44,798 nucleotides of DNA from Cymbomonas tetramitiformis (lineage: Eukaryota; Chlorophyta; Pyramimonadophyceae; Pyramimonadales; Pyramimonadaceae), in assembly GCA_001247695.2 (NCBI GenBank), contig LGRX02035397.1, positions 1 through 44,798 on the forward strand, read 5' to 3'. Positions 10,548 to 21,318 of this stretch are shown here, piece by piece. Position 1 is the stretch's first letter. Every line of letters begins with the position of its first letter. The position numbers were made by a program, and so were the translations under genes. The notes under the pieces are model-generated. The model was not told the origin of the DNA and searched no databases. It saw only the letters and a program-made list of their open reading frames with translations.

Positions 10548-10754
10548 CGCTTTCTCATCGGCAGCCAATCCGTCACAGCAAGCACTGTCGCATCGTCTGA
10601 TACCGAAGTACAAACCTACTTTGTTGCGGGCCGAACCACGGAAACGTACATCGAGTCAGCGGGTGCCGTTTTTCGTAATCTAGTGCTTGCTGGGACTCCC
10701 GGCAACTTCTACAACATCTCCTGGGAGCCCACAGAAGCAGCGATGGGCGTTGAG
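10548..10754 (+). CDS. Host gene exon: Ig-like segment
   Basis: A 207-bp exon, phase 0 at both ends, with acceptor gatgcttgcag before 10548 and donor gttgag|gtaagg after 10754. The peptide contains GRTTETYIESAGAVFRNLVL and AGTPGNFYNISWEPTE. The A-x-F-x-x-L-x-L-x-G-x-P-G-x-x-Y-x-I/L-x-F/W pattern is typical of Ig-like modules that follow beta-helix repeats in algal and oomycete surface proteins. It continues the extracellular part of the gene. Confidence 0.62.
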
Positions 10755-11349
10755 GTAAGGAATACTCGATTTCACCTCTATCAGTCATCACCATATGCTC
10801 ATAGAGCTGTCGATTCGGCCTTAATAATTCGGTTTGTTTGCGTGATGGACGACAGCAGCCGCACCAGCTTTGCTCGTTTGCTACATGCATGCACCGTGCC
10901 CGTGACTTGTGCTGAGCCGGCAAGCAATCAGATCCAATGAATCGTGGTATTGCGAGCCGCATCCACTGCGTGCGATATCATCCACAGCATCCTACTAGTA
11001 ATCACCAGCATCACACAAAGAGCCTCTAACCACTGATCTCCACGGAACGATCAACGGTGATCATGCTGTCGCTTGACCGCTGGACTGTACCTACAGTCAG
11101 TCGGTCACTATATATACCGTCACAGTATGCAGATGTCAAGGGTCAGCTGGATCTGCACACAAATCTGAGCCCCGCGGTCTCCGATTGGAGCAACCATTGG
11201 CACACTGATTATTAGATCTCAACAACTGATGCCTCACTTGACTGTATGTGATATGGTACTCAAGTACATATTATTCACTCCAAATAAGTGATTTAAGTGA
11301 TATTGCTGGTTGAAAATGCATTGGAGGTGGGGTGTGGTACGGTATGCAG

Positions 11350-12835
11350 CTGCCAGTGTTTCTCCGTGAGTGCATGTTTGGCGAGGAATACGATATTGAG
11401 TCAATGAGGTGCAAAGAATGTGATTCGGATCGCTTGATTGCCCCAACGGGGGACCTGCCTGCAGAATGCCGTCCATGCGCTTCTGACACGCATGCCATGT
11501 ACGCATGCCTCATCAACGGCACGTGGTATTCAGATGACCTTGAGCTGTGCCAAACATCCTCCTCAAGTGCGCTACGGGCTATGTGTGTGTGTGACGAAGG
11601 GTTCTACCAGATAAGCCCAGATGTTGATAGGGATATGGTGAATCACACCTGTGCGCGATGTGCGGAAGGCGCGGTATGCGAGTATTCGGTCATGCGAGGG
11701 CTTCCTGGATACTGGCGGCTGGACGCCAGTTATGACAACTTTTACGAGTGCGAGCCACTGGATACATGCCTCGGAGAAATAATCATTTATGGATATGACA
11801 CCAACGCAATGATCCAAGCATATGATGCAACTGGACGTCTCGAGTACCTGGAGTGGGAAGAGCTGGATCAATGCCGTATCGGGCATAGCGGCGCATTCTG
11901 CGGGGCCTGTCGGGATGGGTGGGCGCTTCAATTGAGTGGATATTGCGAGGAATGTGGCAATAGTCACATTGGGGTCGTTTTGCAGAGTATTTTGCTGTTC
12001 CTAGTATGCGGTACGTTTCTCATAGTGCTGCTTAGTCTGTGGCTACAGCGACCATTCTACCGTCATGAAGAAGAGCAAGCTTGGCTTAAAATGAAGGCAT
12101 CACTCCGCGAACATAAAAATTCAGCAGTGGCAAATGTGCGAAATGCACGAAAAAGCGTACTAAGCGTAACCCATGCCGCAATTGCTGGATTAAGTAGAAG
12201 CAGCATAGATAAGAATGATAAACAATCGACTATGCCAGCAATTGCTGCTGATCCTGATGATGAAGACAATGCGCAGCAGTTGCAGGACAGACGCAACGTG
12301 GGGGGCTCTGGGATGGATACCCGTAGCACTGATGACAGGACAAACTCCATTGATAAAGTCAAGGTTGCTTGGAAGGTGGGGCGAGCGGAGGGGCATGCTG
12401 ATCGAAGGGCGATTAGGGAGGAAACATCCGAAACTTCTAATATGCAGAATGGGTGTGATCACAATGAAATGGGAAAGGCTGATGTACAACAGCTAGCGCA
12501 GTGTCTATTGTGCTTGTGCCAGATTCTTGCATCGTTTGACTCTGTGTTCAGTATTCCGTGGCCAGAGTGGTATGTCAAACTTCTGTACCGGCTGAACATC
12601 TTCAACTTCTGGTTCCCAAGTATTCCTGGCTTGCGCTGCAGCTTTACGGGGATGGATTTCCTAAATCGCCACGCGGCATGCGTGGTTATCCCATTTGCTG
12701 TGGTGCACATTGTGTTTGCTCTCAGTATCGGTAGTCATTACATGCAAATGAAACGAAATCGCACCGTGGATCCCGTCGTCTACCGCTTCTTTATCATTCG
12801 CACCATAATGTTCATGCTCTATGTATCCTATATAA
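11350..12835 (+). CDS. Host gene main exon: Cys-rich region and first TM helices
   Basis: The acceptor acggtatgcag precedes 11350 and the donor is tataa|gtgcgc (phase 1). The exon encodes about 495 residues. The start LRECMFGEEYD leads into an EGF/ephrin-receptor-like Cys-rich region with CKECDSD, CRPCASD, CVCDEGFYQ, CARCAEGAVC, GLPGYWRL and CGACRDGWALQLSGYCEECG. A TM helix follows (VVLQSILLFLVCGTFLIVLL), then a charged cytoplasmic loop of about 150 residues. Next is the family-typical core LAQCLLCLCQILASFDSVFS, IPWPEWY, RLNIFNFW, and a second and third TM. Proteins of this type, with an extracellular solenoid, Cys-rich GCC2/GCC3-like repeats and multi-TM C-terminus, are expanded in large-genome algae and oomycetes. 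The role is probably surface or sensory/channel-like, which is inference. The long uninterrupted frame argues that the gene is functional. Confidence 0.78.
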
Positions 12836-12858
12836 GTGCGCCCCCACACATAAGCTTT

Positions 12859-12916
12859 GTTGCTTGCTTGCTTGCTTCCTTCCTTCCTTCCTTCCTTCCT
12901 TCCTTCCTTCCTTCCT
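12859..12916. repeat. Tetranucleotide microsatellite (TTGC then TTCC)
   Basis: The tract reads ttgcttgcttgc, then about ten ttcc units, at the start of the intron after the main exon. A CT dinucleotide run follows at 13123-13141. Both are simple repeats that extend the apparent reading frame past the donor. Confidence 0.9.
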
Positions 12917-13855
12917 GTATCCTTTGAGACATATTAAGTTGGTCCATTTGTGGCTCTCTGTCTCTTACAAGAAATCCACCGGCATAAACATGAGGGATAA
13001 AAGGCATGCAATGTATAATTATCTACAGACATCTGCGGAATCTACGGCATGGATACATACACTACTGCTGGTGTGGATGAATCATGCACATGCAACTTTA
13101 AGTCCGTCACAACAGCACGCACGCTCTCTCTCTCTCTCTCTTGGCTTGAGGCACACAGCTATCATTTGTTAGCTTTTCAACTGCGATCTGATGGACAAAA
13201 CCACATATTCACATCATACTCGTCTGGCGTAAGTCCCTAAACCTATAGTCTAACTTATGGTCTAATCTGTCGTGTTACTTTATTTGGACCAACTTGACAT
13301 TTGTATGTGTTGCAAGTTCATTGAGGCATATCGCGTGGTTGATTTGCAAGCTTGTGACTATGCATGCATGAGTCGAAAGAGGATAAAATGGTGAATCACC
13401 TCTCGATCATCCGGAATCATGAACCTAAAATATGATTTCTTCAAGACATAGGACTGACCAGATTATTAAGCTTCACTGCAAAATGTATTTCATTATCAAG
13501 GATGAGGCACTTGCATACACATTGTTTAATTCCACTTTGGCTTGCATACACATCAATGCACTCCACTTTAATCCCTCTTTGCACACTACTCCCAGTGTCT
13601 CTCCTGCCCGCGCTTATTCAGAAGGCTGTATATGTGTGATGAACGCGAAGCCAAGCTGTGCTAAAACTCCGTGAAATCAACAAGTAATTTGCACTGGGTG
13701 ACTGCTATGACCGGCATAAGAGTAGAAGAGTCGAAGAGGGGGTGAAATGTTTACAGAAGGGATCTTATTTGGTTTGGAATTGCAAACATGGATTCATGCA
13801 TGATGAAGACTTTATTGTGACAGCACGAGGGATGGTATATGCCCGCACCTCTCAG

Positions 13856-14248
13856 GCATTTCTATAGAGATGTTTGCCTTTTTCCAATGTGATGAAGTGC
13901 ACGACAAGCTCTACCTTATATCGGATCGCAACGTGCGTTGTTGGGAAGGAGCACATCGACGGCACATTCCTCTTGGCGTATTTGGGCTTATTTGCTATCC
14001 AGTTGGGCTTCCCGTGGTTTTCATCTGCCTCCTGGTAACATATCGTGTGCCGGAGCTTGCACGCATCAAGCGGCATGCAGCGCTCCTCCACGCTGCACGT
14101 GAAATCCTGGATCCACTTTGCAGTGCTCACTACCAGGACCCACTGCTTACCTTAGAGCTTATGACACATGAGGAGCTCGTCACACTGGTGCTTGAGGCAG
14201 ACTCCAGGGATATGGACGTACGATATGGCCGTGCAATATCAATGGATG
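13856..14248 (+). CDS. Host gene exon: central multi-TM segment
   Basis: The acceptor cacctctcag precedes 13856 and takes phase 1 from the previous exon. The donor is ggatg|gtaggc after 14248. The peptide ISIEMFAFFQCDEVHDKLYL, SDRNVRCWEGAH and a TM helix around GVFGLICYPVGLPVVFICLL matches the (F/Y)xxFxCxxIxxxxYLxxDxxxxCW, H, LxYPxGxP pattern of this family. A charged helical stretch then follows (RIKRHAALLHAAREIL). The splice phases agree with the preceding exon, which supports the join. Confidence 0.72.
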
Positions 14249-14879
14249 GTAGGCCCCGAAAGTGAGCATATACCCTTCACATGCAAAGCTAGAAGGCATA
14301 CGGCGTGCCAATCATTAGATGAAAATGCCAACGGTATAGCTGCCAACGAAGCAATAGTATTAGATTATACAATAACCATCCTACATTTTTAGGATGGAGG
14401 GTTTCTGCTTCATCCCTACTACTGGCTTCCGGTACATGCAGGCAATTGACTTTCTACATAGTTAAAAAATGAAGTGACATTCGCACTTAGTGATTCCATC
14501 CGATCACTAAGTAGCGTATATATGCGCCATGGTACCGCCAAGATGCCCGGGAGCCTGGACGCTGGTAAGAAGGAAATTGAATTACAATGATATTTTGATA
14601 TAAATGTTCAAAGAGTCCAAGAGCACAAAGTCCACAAGCAACCTAAAGATGGATAGCCGTAACGTAAGGGTCCAAGCGTAGGCATCTAACAAGCCATACT
14701 GAAAACCCCCACCTCGAAGCAAGGAGCCGCTGACTGCAAAGCAAGTCTCGTTCACATCATAGATTGTTCTCCTCCATCGCTGGGCGATCTCCTACTGAAA
14801 ATCCTCCAACGCTCTACTATATTTGCAACCCAAAGGCCTGTGCTGATGTGCTCCGTGAAGCGCGACCGTGATCTTCTGC
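14249..14879 (+). other. Intronic stretch with a small hairpin; possible extra exon
   Basis: A short in-frame piece after the acceptor ctacatttttag at 14393 reads GGFLLHPYYWLP in one frame, but its phase does not match the upstream donor, so I do not call it. A perfect 10-bp stem (acttagtgat / atcactaagt) lies at 14485-14512, next to gcgtatatatgcgc. Nothing else is evident. Confidence 0.35.
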
Positions 14880-16905
14880 CCACAATATGACATGAACGCC
14901 GGGGTGGACCACGTGGCTGAAATGATCTTGGGACCGAGAAGATCTTGGCGTCGCTCTATCTACACACACCTCCATGAACGTGTTTGCCTACGGACCCAAC
15001 CCCCCAAATGCCTCCACCGCAAAAGGCACCAGCCTATGCGGAACGATGTCGCCATACAAGGCACCTTTCCATCCCTCCTCCCCCGCAGTATGCAGCGGCT
15101 CCCAAGACGCCCTCTCCACAAAGGCCACGCCACGAGGCGCACGGAAATCCAATCACCACGTCGATGATGAGGTGCCGCCCCCGTGTAGTTGAGCACCGTG
15201 ACATCCGGCCTCCACAGAGCGGAACAACTCCGGTGGTACACATGCGTCTTCTCCACAGTGGCTGGATCAGACACTTTCTTCAATATCTCCACCAGCACGT
15301 CCTGCACTGCGTCGTGACGGTAAGTGAACATTCCGCGCCTGTTACACGTCAGGCAGTGGTAGCCGAACTGGTCCACCTCCTCTCACCGCAGAGACCTCCC
15401 GAACCAAGGGGAGAGTGACCCCAAGCTGCAGGCAAAGTGAGGTCACCGCAGCGATGGGCTTAAGACGGAACCCTCCCTCCTCCGGCGAGGCATTCAGGTG
15501 CCATGTGGCGCCATCCCGAGAAAGGCTGAGCAGCCTTGCCCGGACCGTGGGATTCGCAGCATCAAACAAGCGAAGCCAGTCCAAACCATGTTGACAAATA
15601 GTTAGCTGTTTCTGACTCGCCGGTTGGGTGTCACCAAAAGTCCCCCAGCTAGGCGCCTCCTCCGGGATCTGTAGCCCCTCGGGCACCAGGTGCTCGCTTG
15701 CCTCCGCCTCCAGCACTTGCCTCCTCGCGCCCCTCACATCGTGCATCGCTGAAACCAAGCCCGCCACAAGAGGATGCCTCCTTGTATATGTGCCTTCCCG
15801 CGCACCCAGGTGCGGGAACAAGCCCCTCACCACCGGGAACAACACCGACATGCGCTTCCACACGTGCGCCCAAGACCCCAACCACCCCGCAGGGGCCAGC
15901 CGCTGTGCCGAGGTCAATCCAAGCCCCGCTCCCCCACCAGGTCCGCAGCTGGCTCAAAGCAGCCGCCTCTTCACCAAGCGGACACGGGCTGCCTGCTACC
16001 TCTTGCAAGCAACGCTAGATGCCTGCCTGATTCATGCTCACGGCCCCCCTGCATGAGCAAGTTTGGCTGGACCCCCCGCACCACGAGGTGCATAAAGCGG
16101 GGGTTGGCACAAAACCTGAGAAGTAGGAGCTGGACCGGCGGGTCATTCAGCCGCCCCGGCTTAGGGAGAATGGCTCCAGCCGTGCTTGCCATCTCAACGC
16201 ACTGACTTGTCACCCACGCGTCCGAACCCACAGGGATCCCCAACACCTTGATGCCCTCCAACGGCACATCAAGGTATGGCTTACGCGAGGTCGACTTTAC
16301 ACAAAACTTCCGATTTTCTAGATCGTGAGATAAATGCGATTGAAGTGTGCTCTTAAGTATGGTTAAGTATGGGAGGTAACCGAGCGGTATCGGCCATAAC
16401 TTTTCAATGCCTGGGTCAATTGTATACCCAGAGCGCGCAATATGTTTAGATTGGTTTAAGCGACATGTTTATCGAATAAAATATTTTCCGAAAGTTTTGT
16501 GTAAAGTCGACCTCGCGTAAGCCATACCTTGACATCCACTCCTGGGATCGGATCACCATTCGCATCCACCACATCTTGAAAGGCACCACAAGCCCCCACC
16601 AGGCTGAAGACGGCGCTCTTCCTCACGTTCAGCTCCAACCCAATCTCTGCAAGGAGGGGGACCGCTGTATCATAGGCCGCCCGCACCCTATCCGGCTCGC
16701 CCAAAATGTGGATGTCGTCAAGGTAGGCAATCACGTACACCTCGGGTTGGGCCTGCAGCACAGCGAGGAGCACCGGGTGCAACGGAGCCGCCAAAAAGAA
16801 CGGACTCGACGGGTCCCCCTGCTAAGTGCCCTCTGCCGACCGCACCCAATGGAACTCCCCATTCGCCCCTGTGGGTAGTGCGCGTACCCCTGATGCAGAC
16901 TAGAT
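14880..16905 (-). pseudogene. RLE-type non-LTR retrotransposon fragment (RT plus endonuclease)
   Basis: Read on the minus strand from about 16905 to 14880. The fragment starts inside RT with SAEGT-stop-QGDPSSPFF (TAG near 16823, Gln in the family), then the YLDDIHILG active site near 16710. RT continues with GLELNVRKS and GIKVLGIPVGSDA, then a thumb/C-terminal helix region (GLTSAQRLAPAGWLGSWAHV). Near 15370-15300 come HCLTCNRRG and YRHDAVQDVL, a Cys/His motif. After that are WRPDVTVLNYTG, HLIIDVVIG and LVPFAVEAFGGLG, the RPD...DV...PF-x-E pattern of the restriction-like endonuclease of R2/NeSL-type elements. Frameshifts, stops and a MITE at 16270-16531 interrupt it. It is 5'-truncated and lies antisense in a host intron. 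Confidence 0.82.
16270..16531. mobile_element. 262-bp MITE inside the LINE fragment
   Basis: The terminal inverted repeats of about 40 bp are perfect as far as I can pair them, beginning CAAGGTATGGCTTACGCGAG. They are flanked by the 4-bp duplication ACAT at 16266-16269 and 16532-16535. Removing the element and one duplication joins IPGVDV to PLEGIKVLG in frame on the minus strand. The internal 180 bp is AT-rich with no ORF. The transposase family is not identified. Confidence 0.92.
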
Positions 16906-17228
16906 CGCCTAGCTAGATGCCCATGGGTAGCTAGTGTGGTGCACTCTGGGGGTCTGGGAAGCAGCCAGGAAGCAGCCAGGATTCCCTAGACGGCGATGAG
17001 CAGCGTAGATGCACCGGTGCTGGCAGAATGGCCTAGACGCCCGTGAGTAGCGTGTGTGGTACACTCTGAGATGCAGGCAGAATTCCCTGGATACCGGTGG
17101 GCAGCATGCTGCATGGATACAGTAATATGCCCTTGACGCAGGTAGGCAGCATGCTGTTCTCCTACAGCAGGGAGCAGGTAGCCAGGACACTTGTACGTAG
17201 CATGGTGCATCTACAAAGTGTGCCCAAG
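16906..17228. repeat. Degenerate minisatellite, about 50-bp unit
   Basis: Six or so diverged units with the pattern cctagacgcccgtgagtagc, gtgtgtggtacactct, gatgcaggcagaatt. Adjacent starts are roughly 45-55 bp apart. It abuts the truncated RT end of the LINE fragment. Open frames here on the minus strand are repeat-derived. Confidence 0.65.
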
Positions 17229-19503
17229 ATGTCAGATTACATGAATGCCAGGAAGTTGTCATCGACGTTGACGCATGAATGACAAGGGATTCTTAGGTCG
17301 AAGGAGAATTGCCAACCACATGATTTTTTGCCAACTGTCGCAGCTTACTCAAATTTCCCATGTTGCACATTGTGTGGCTTGCACTGCAGCAAAGGGTATT
17401 CGCTTAACTGAACAAATACATACCACCGAATTTATCATTCTGTCCTTGGAACAAGACAAATCCGTGGCATGCATTTTCGTTCAGTATGCTCTCGCATTTA
17501 AGCTCTGATGTTGTTACCTCGAGGCCCCCTTTTTCAGCCACTCCTAGGGATTTTATCAAATCTTCCAGCAAGAATTTGTCATCAAAATTTGCCGAAGTCC
17601 TGGCAACCAGATCACGGTATGACCCTCATCGACATAATTACACTGCCACGATTTGTATTTTCATTCGTCAAGACCCTTGCATGTCTGTCCACATTTGCAT
17701 CCAGGCTAGCTGATGCAATGGGTGGGATGATAATTAATGATAATTAAGTGCAAGCTGTATCCAGCACCATCCTGATGCTCCTCGCGTTTTTTTAGGAAAC
17801 CGTGACCCTCGCATCACTTACCATGTTGTTTATCACTGCCTTACCCTTCCTTTGAAGGTGTTTAAGTAGCTGCTTCTGGCCACGGATCCACTGCAGTGTC
17901 TGCGGTCTCTACTCAGTCTTTAGAGTTGGTATATGTGTTTCACCCAACTAAAAGCAAACTGGCTGCACGATGAGCGCATTGTTGCTATCAAGTCCCGTCC
18001 TAAACAAGAAGATTTTAGAGCGCTGTTTACATGGTTGAAGGTGCAACATTGAAAGCATAGTTGTGCCAGGCAAATAAATGCTAGTGCCTGCACCACACAC
18101 ATCTGTGTGTACTTGATACGGACACAAAGTAACCGATATAACTACTTTTGCAGATACGGGTACACATACGGATGTGGATACGGCGTTTATGTGGTATTGG
18201 TGCATATCAATATTTGCACAGCACAGTCTTCAGTGCGGATATCATCCGTGGATTCGGATACACATGCCTAAGTTTTCAAGGTATTTGAATACATGTATCC
18301 ATAGCAGGCCTTGCAAGGTCGTGTTGCTCAGAATGTCACAGGTTGTGCCGTGTGTTGTATGGATCATAAAGCTGCCGCTTCTATGACTCCAGTCGTCCAG
18401 TATCACCGCACAGGTAGCAGGAGAAGGGTTAGCGTCAGCTCATACAAGGTTGTCTCGTCGTGCTAACCCTGCTCATTTTTCGTGGTGGGTGAAGTAAATT
18501 ATTCTTTGATGTTAGCAAGCAGCCTGTTCTGCTCTGCCACAGCAGTTATCGGCGGCTGCGGCTGCTGCTGCTGCTGCTGAACTTAGGTTTTGAGCAGGTC
18601 TACCTTCTGAGGCTGCTGATGAGGGTTAGTAACAGCCAACAGGTAACAGTCCACAACTTTCTTCTCCTTCTTTCCAGGAATCAGCAGGCCTTGAATCTGT
18701 ATGTCCAAATATTTGGGATTCTATATGACAGGAAAATCAAGCAATACCATGTATGCAAAGTTCTTTTGGTGTAGTATGAATGAAAATTGCTGAGCTGAGC
18801 CTATGGCTGCTCGGAGTCCTGTTTGATGTACAATATTTTGTCTACAAGCTAGTTCTCTGATGCATGGAACGAGCTGTCACTTCGGTGTCACTGATGGTAG
18901 CCATGTCACTGGCCCAGCCTCCCGTTCGATCAGCGCAAAAAATCAAATAATCGAAAATTCCGCAAGCTTGGCTTTATCTTTCGATGCCTTGTGCATGTGG
19001 ATGTCAAGTATGCCCTTCACGCTTCGATATCCATGGACACGTAATACCGTAGGCGGAATGCTAAGACAGCAGATGGCAATGCGATTATGTGCCGCATAAT
19101 GGAAAATTCAGTGCCTAATGCCATGCTTTAGTCATGAAGTTGTATTACATTCTCTTGGCAGCCGACCATTTTGTTTGGCAACGAATACACCAGCTGGTAG
19201 TGTGTCGCGCAGTGATTGTGCTTAGGCAGTAAGTGCAGTGATAGATTGTTGCTCCAATAATCCTTTTACTCCCATTACGTACTCACACTAGCTAGCACCA
19301 TGCTGCAATGTCGTATATCAATTTTGCTAGAGTCGATCCCTCATGTAGCCATATGTGCAAAAGCAGGGTCCACCGAGGTGCTGCTATTGTGTCCGTCAGA
19401 TACAACAGCTCAACTTCGACCATCTCAACAGACTCCACTGAGCAGTAAAACCGAACTATATGCTCTAATGTCGGTGCTGATGGGATAAGGGGGTGTTCCT
19501 GCA
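17229..19503. other. Long intronic stretch without a supported gene
   Basis: No frame shows family resemblance. A GCT trinucleotide run of about nine units lies near 18551-18578. A hydrophobic frame at 17610-17745 (LIDIITLPRFVFSFVKTLAC) could be a stray exon but lacks convincing borders. Confidence 0.4.
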
Positions 19504-19767
19504 ATGACAGCAAACTCAGAGCCCATACTCGAACTCGGAAAGAAGTTAAGTGGGGAGACCCGCGAAGCGCTCATCAAAAGGCTCATGGAGTGGATGTTGA
19601 AATCACGCACGAGGATGCAGTACTCCATGCGGGTTTACTGGAATGTATCAGAGAGGTTTGCAGATGAAGAGGACATCAACCAGGCTTCAAATGCCAATAA
19701 ATGGATGAAGAAAGAGAGGCACGTAATGATGCGCATCGGCTTCATCTTCAACTCATATCACGTCGAT
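19504..19767 (+). CDS. Host gene exon: helical segment before the last TM block
   Basis: The peptide is charged and helical (LGKKLSGETREALIKRLMEW, MRVYWNVSERFADEED) and ends MMRIGFIFNSYHVD at a donor gat|gtaagc in phase 0. The next exon begins AWWYQIWDLIRKL. Joined, they give the (L/I)GFLxxxY-x(2,4)-WW-x(3)-(D/E)-x(2)-RK motif that is conserved in this family. The 5' border is not fixed: an acceptor near 19513 (atgacag) or 19526 (aactcag) is possible, and 19504 is only the first ATG of the open frame. Confidence 0.6.
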
Positions 19768-20580
19768 GTAAGCCCGCGATCAAAATTCCGACAGATGAAC
19801 TATTTCAGAACTATTTCAGACCTTTTTGTGCGTATTGCGTGCATCCAGATCTGCGTGGAGGAAATTCCTGGTACTCATTTACATCGTCATTGCCTGCATA
19901 CTTGTCTGCTAGAATTGCACGAAGCATAGCATACATGTAGCTGCATAATTATACCAGTGCTTAAGTCAAGTGTGTGCCTACATCGAGTCGCTACATGCAA
20001 CCAAAGTTCAGAGTGTGTCGACCCCATGAGAAAGTGAGAGTATGCTAAGTAAAGGGCTGTGCCAAATTGGTGTCTTCGTTTTCACGATTTGAAAATTTAC
20101 CAGTAGCAAGGCAAATTTTGGCCTCATATAAAAGAATGCATAATCATAACAACGACATACGCACAAACTAGCTTGAAGTGTATATCATCGTGGCATGTAT
20201 GATGCACATAATCTAGAATGCAATTCAGCTGCTAGGGACCAACACATCACTTGTGTGTGTTTGTGCTTGTCTGTGGGCGGAATGCGGGCTGGCACACCAT
20301 TCTTTACGTTACATCATTGTAAGCTACTAAACACACAAATGAAAAAATCAAGTGAGGGCAATTGCATGCAAAAATGCCCACAACATGGAAGAAGATCATG
20401 TAAAGCATATCCCTAACTGCTTTGCTGCAACAGGAGATGAAAATTCAAATACCCAACTACGATTTGACCGTACCATCTTGTTTTATAGCTTCTGCGAGCA
20501 ATGATTTATTATGAGCTACTGACCAAAATGCAATTCATGGGCACAACGGGTGATGTTGATCCATTCTTTTGTGCATGCAG
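19768..20580 (+). other. Intron
   Basis: AT-rich sequence between the donor gtaagc at 19768 and the acceptor gtgcatgcag ending at 20580. No repeat or ORF of note. Confidence 0.55.
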
Positions 20581-20790
20581 GCCTGGTGGTACCAAATTTG
20601 GGACTTGATACGAAAGCTATGTCTGACGTGTGCACTCGTATTTCTACGAGAGAGAAGCGTCATTCAAACAAATGTAGCACTTGTGATTTGCTTTGCTTCC
20701 TTCTGCCTCAACCTCAGACTTCAACCGGATCCGTCGTTCATCGTACAGTGGTTTACAAATCTTACACTTTTACTCCTCTGTTACACTTTG
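20581..20790 (+). CDS. Host gene exon: last TM helices, part 1
   Basis: A 210-bp exon, phase 0 at both ends, with acceptor gtgcatgcag and donor actttg|gtgagt. The peptide AWWYQIWDLIRKLCLTCALV, RSVIQTNVALVICFASF and FTNLTLLLLCYTL contains two TM helices. It matches the family block WE-x(2)-RKLxLT...xxxxQxxxALxI. Both splice sites are strong and the phases fit both neighbours. Confidence 0.75.
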
Positions 20791-20937
20791 GTGAGTCCCT
20801 CTTCTGTGCATTTTATGGTGTATATTCATGGATGTCCTAACAAAGCTATGCTGATTGTTCTAGGTATGATGAAGCCAGGCAACCCAACAATATATTGTTA
20901 ATTATTCAAGGTATGGTGTTTTGGTTTGGTGCACCAG

Positions 20938-21318
20938 GTTATTGGCAATGTACTAGTGTGCATGGAGGAACGAGGCAATTCGAATGAGGAAGTGATAGAC
21001 CATATGTTATTCTGGCCAACAGTGATGATTTATTTAGCCTTCATCGGCTGTGTATGCATCCGTATAAGGCTGGTGACATGGATATGCAAGCGCTGGAAGT
21101 TCGGACAATATGCCAGGACAAACGAGAACAGAAAATTTGTAGAGGTTTCCGATTTGAGAACGCCTGACTCTCTTGGACAACGGCACCGCCGTGCCTCCAT
21201 CGCTATGAGCACATCCCACGACGTGGTTGACAATGACCGCCTTATCGTTGCAAATCCACTTCTTGATTCAGGCATTCAAGAAAGTCGCACCGGTGGATAT
21301 AAAGCACCATTTGCTTGA
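20938..21318 (+). CDS. Host gene terminal exon: last TM and cytoplasmic tail
   Basis: The acceptor tggtgcaccag precedes 20938, phase 0. The exon encodes 126 residues to TGA at 21316-21318. It begins VIGNVLVCMEERGNSNEEVI, has a TM helix (MLFWPTVMIYLAFIGCVCIR), then a basic stretch and a Ser/Thr-rich tail ending GYKAPFA. It is the natural 3' end of the membrane-protein gene. I see no clear poly(A) signal. Confidence 0.72.
   Translation, partial: VIGNVLVCMEERGNSNEEVIDHMLFWPTVMIYLAFIGCVCIRIRLVTWICKRWKFGQYARTNENRKFVEVSDLRTPDSLGQRHRRASIAMSTSHDVVDNDRLIVANPLLDSGIQESRTGGYKAPFA

Noticed and set aside
14393..14440. Possible host exon GGFLLHPYYWLP
   Set aside because: The phase does not fit the donor at 14249, and the family motif is better supplied by the join of 19767 and 20581.
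17486..17747. Hydrophobic frame resembling a channel helix
   Set aside because: No convincing acceptor or donor in phase with the host exons and no clear family match.
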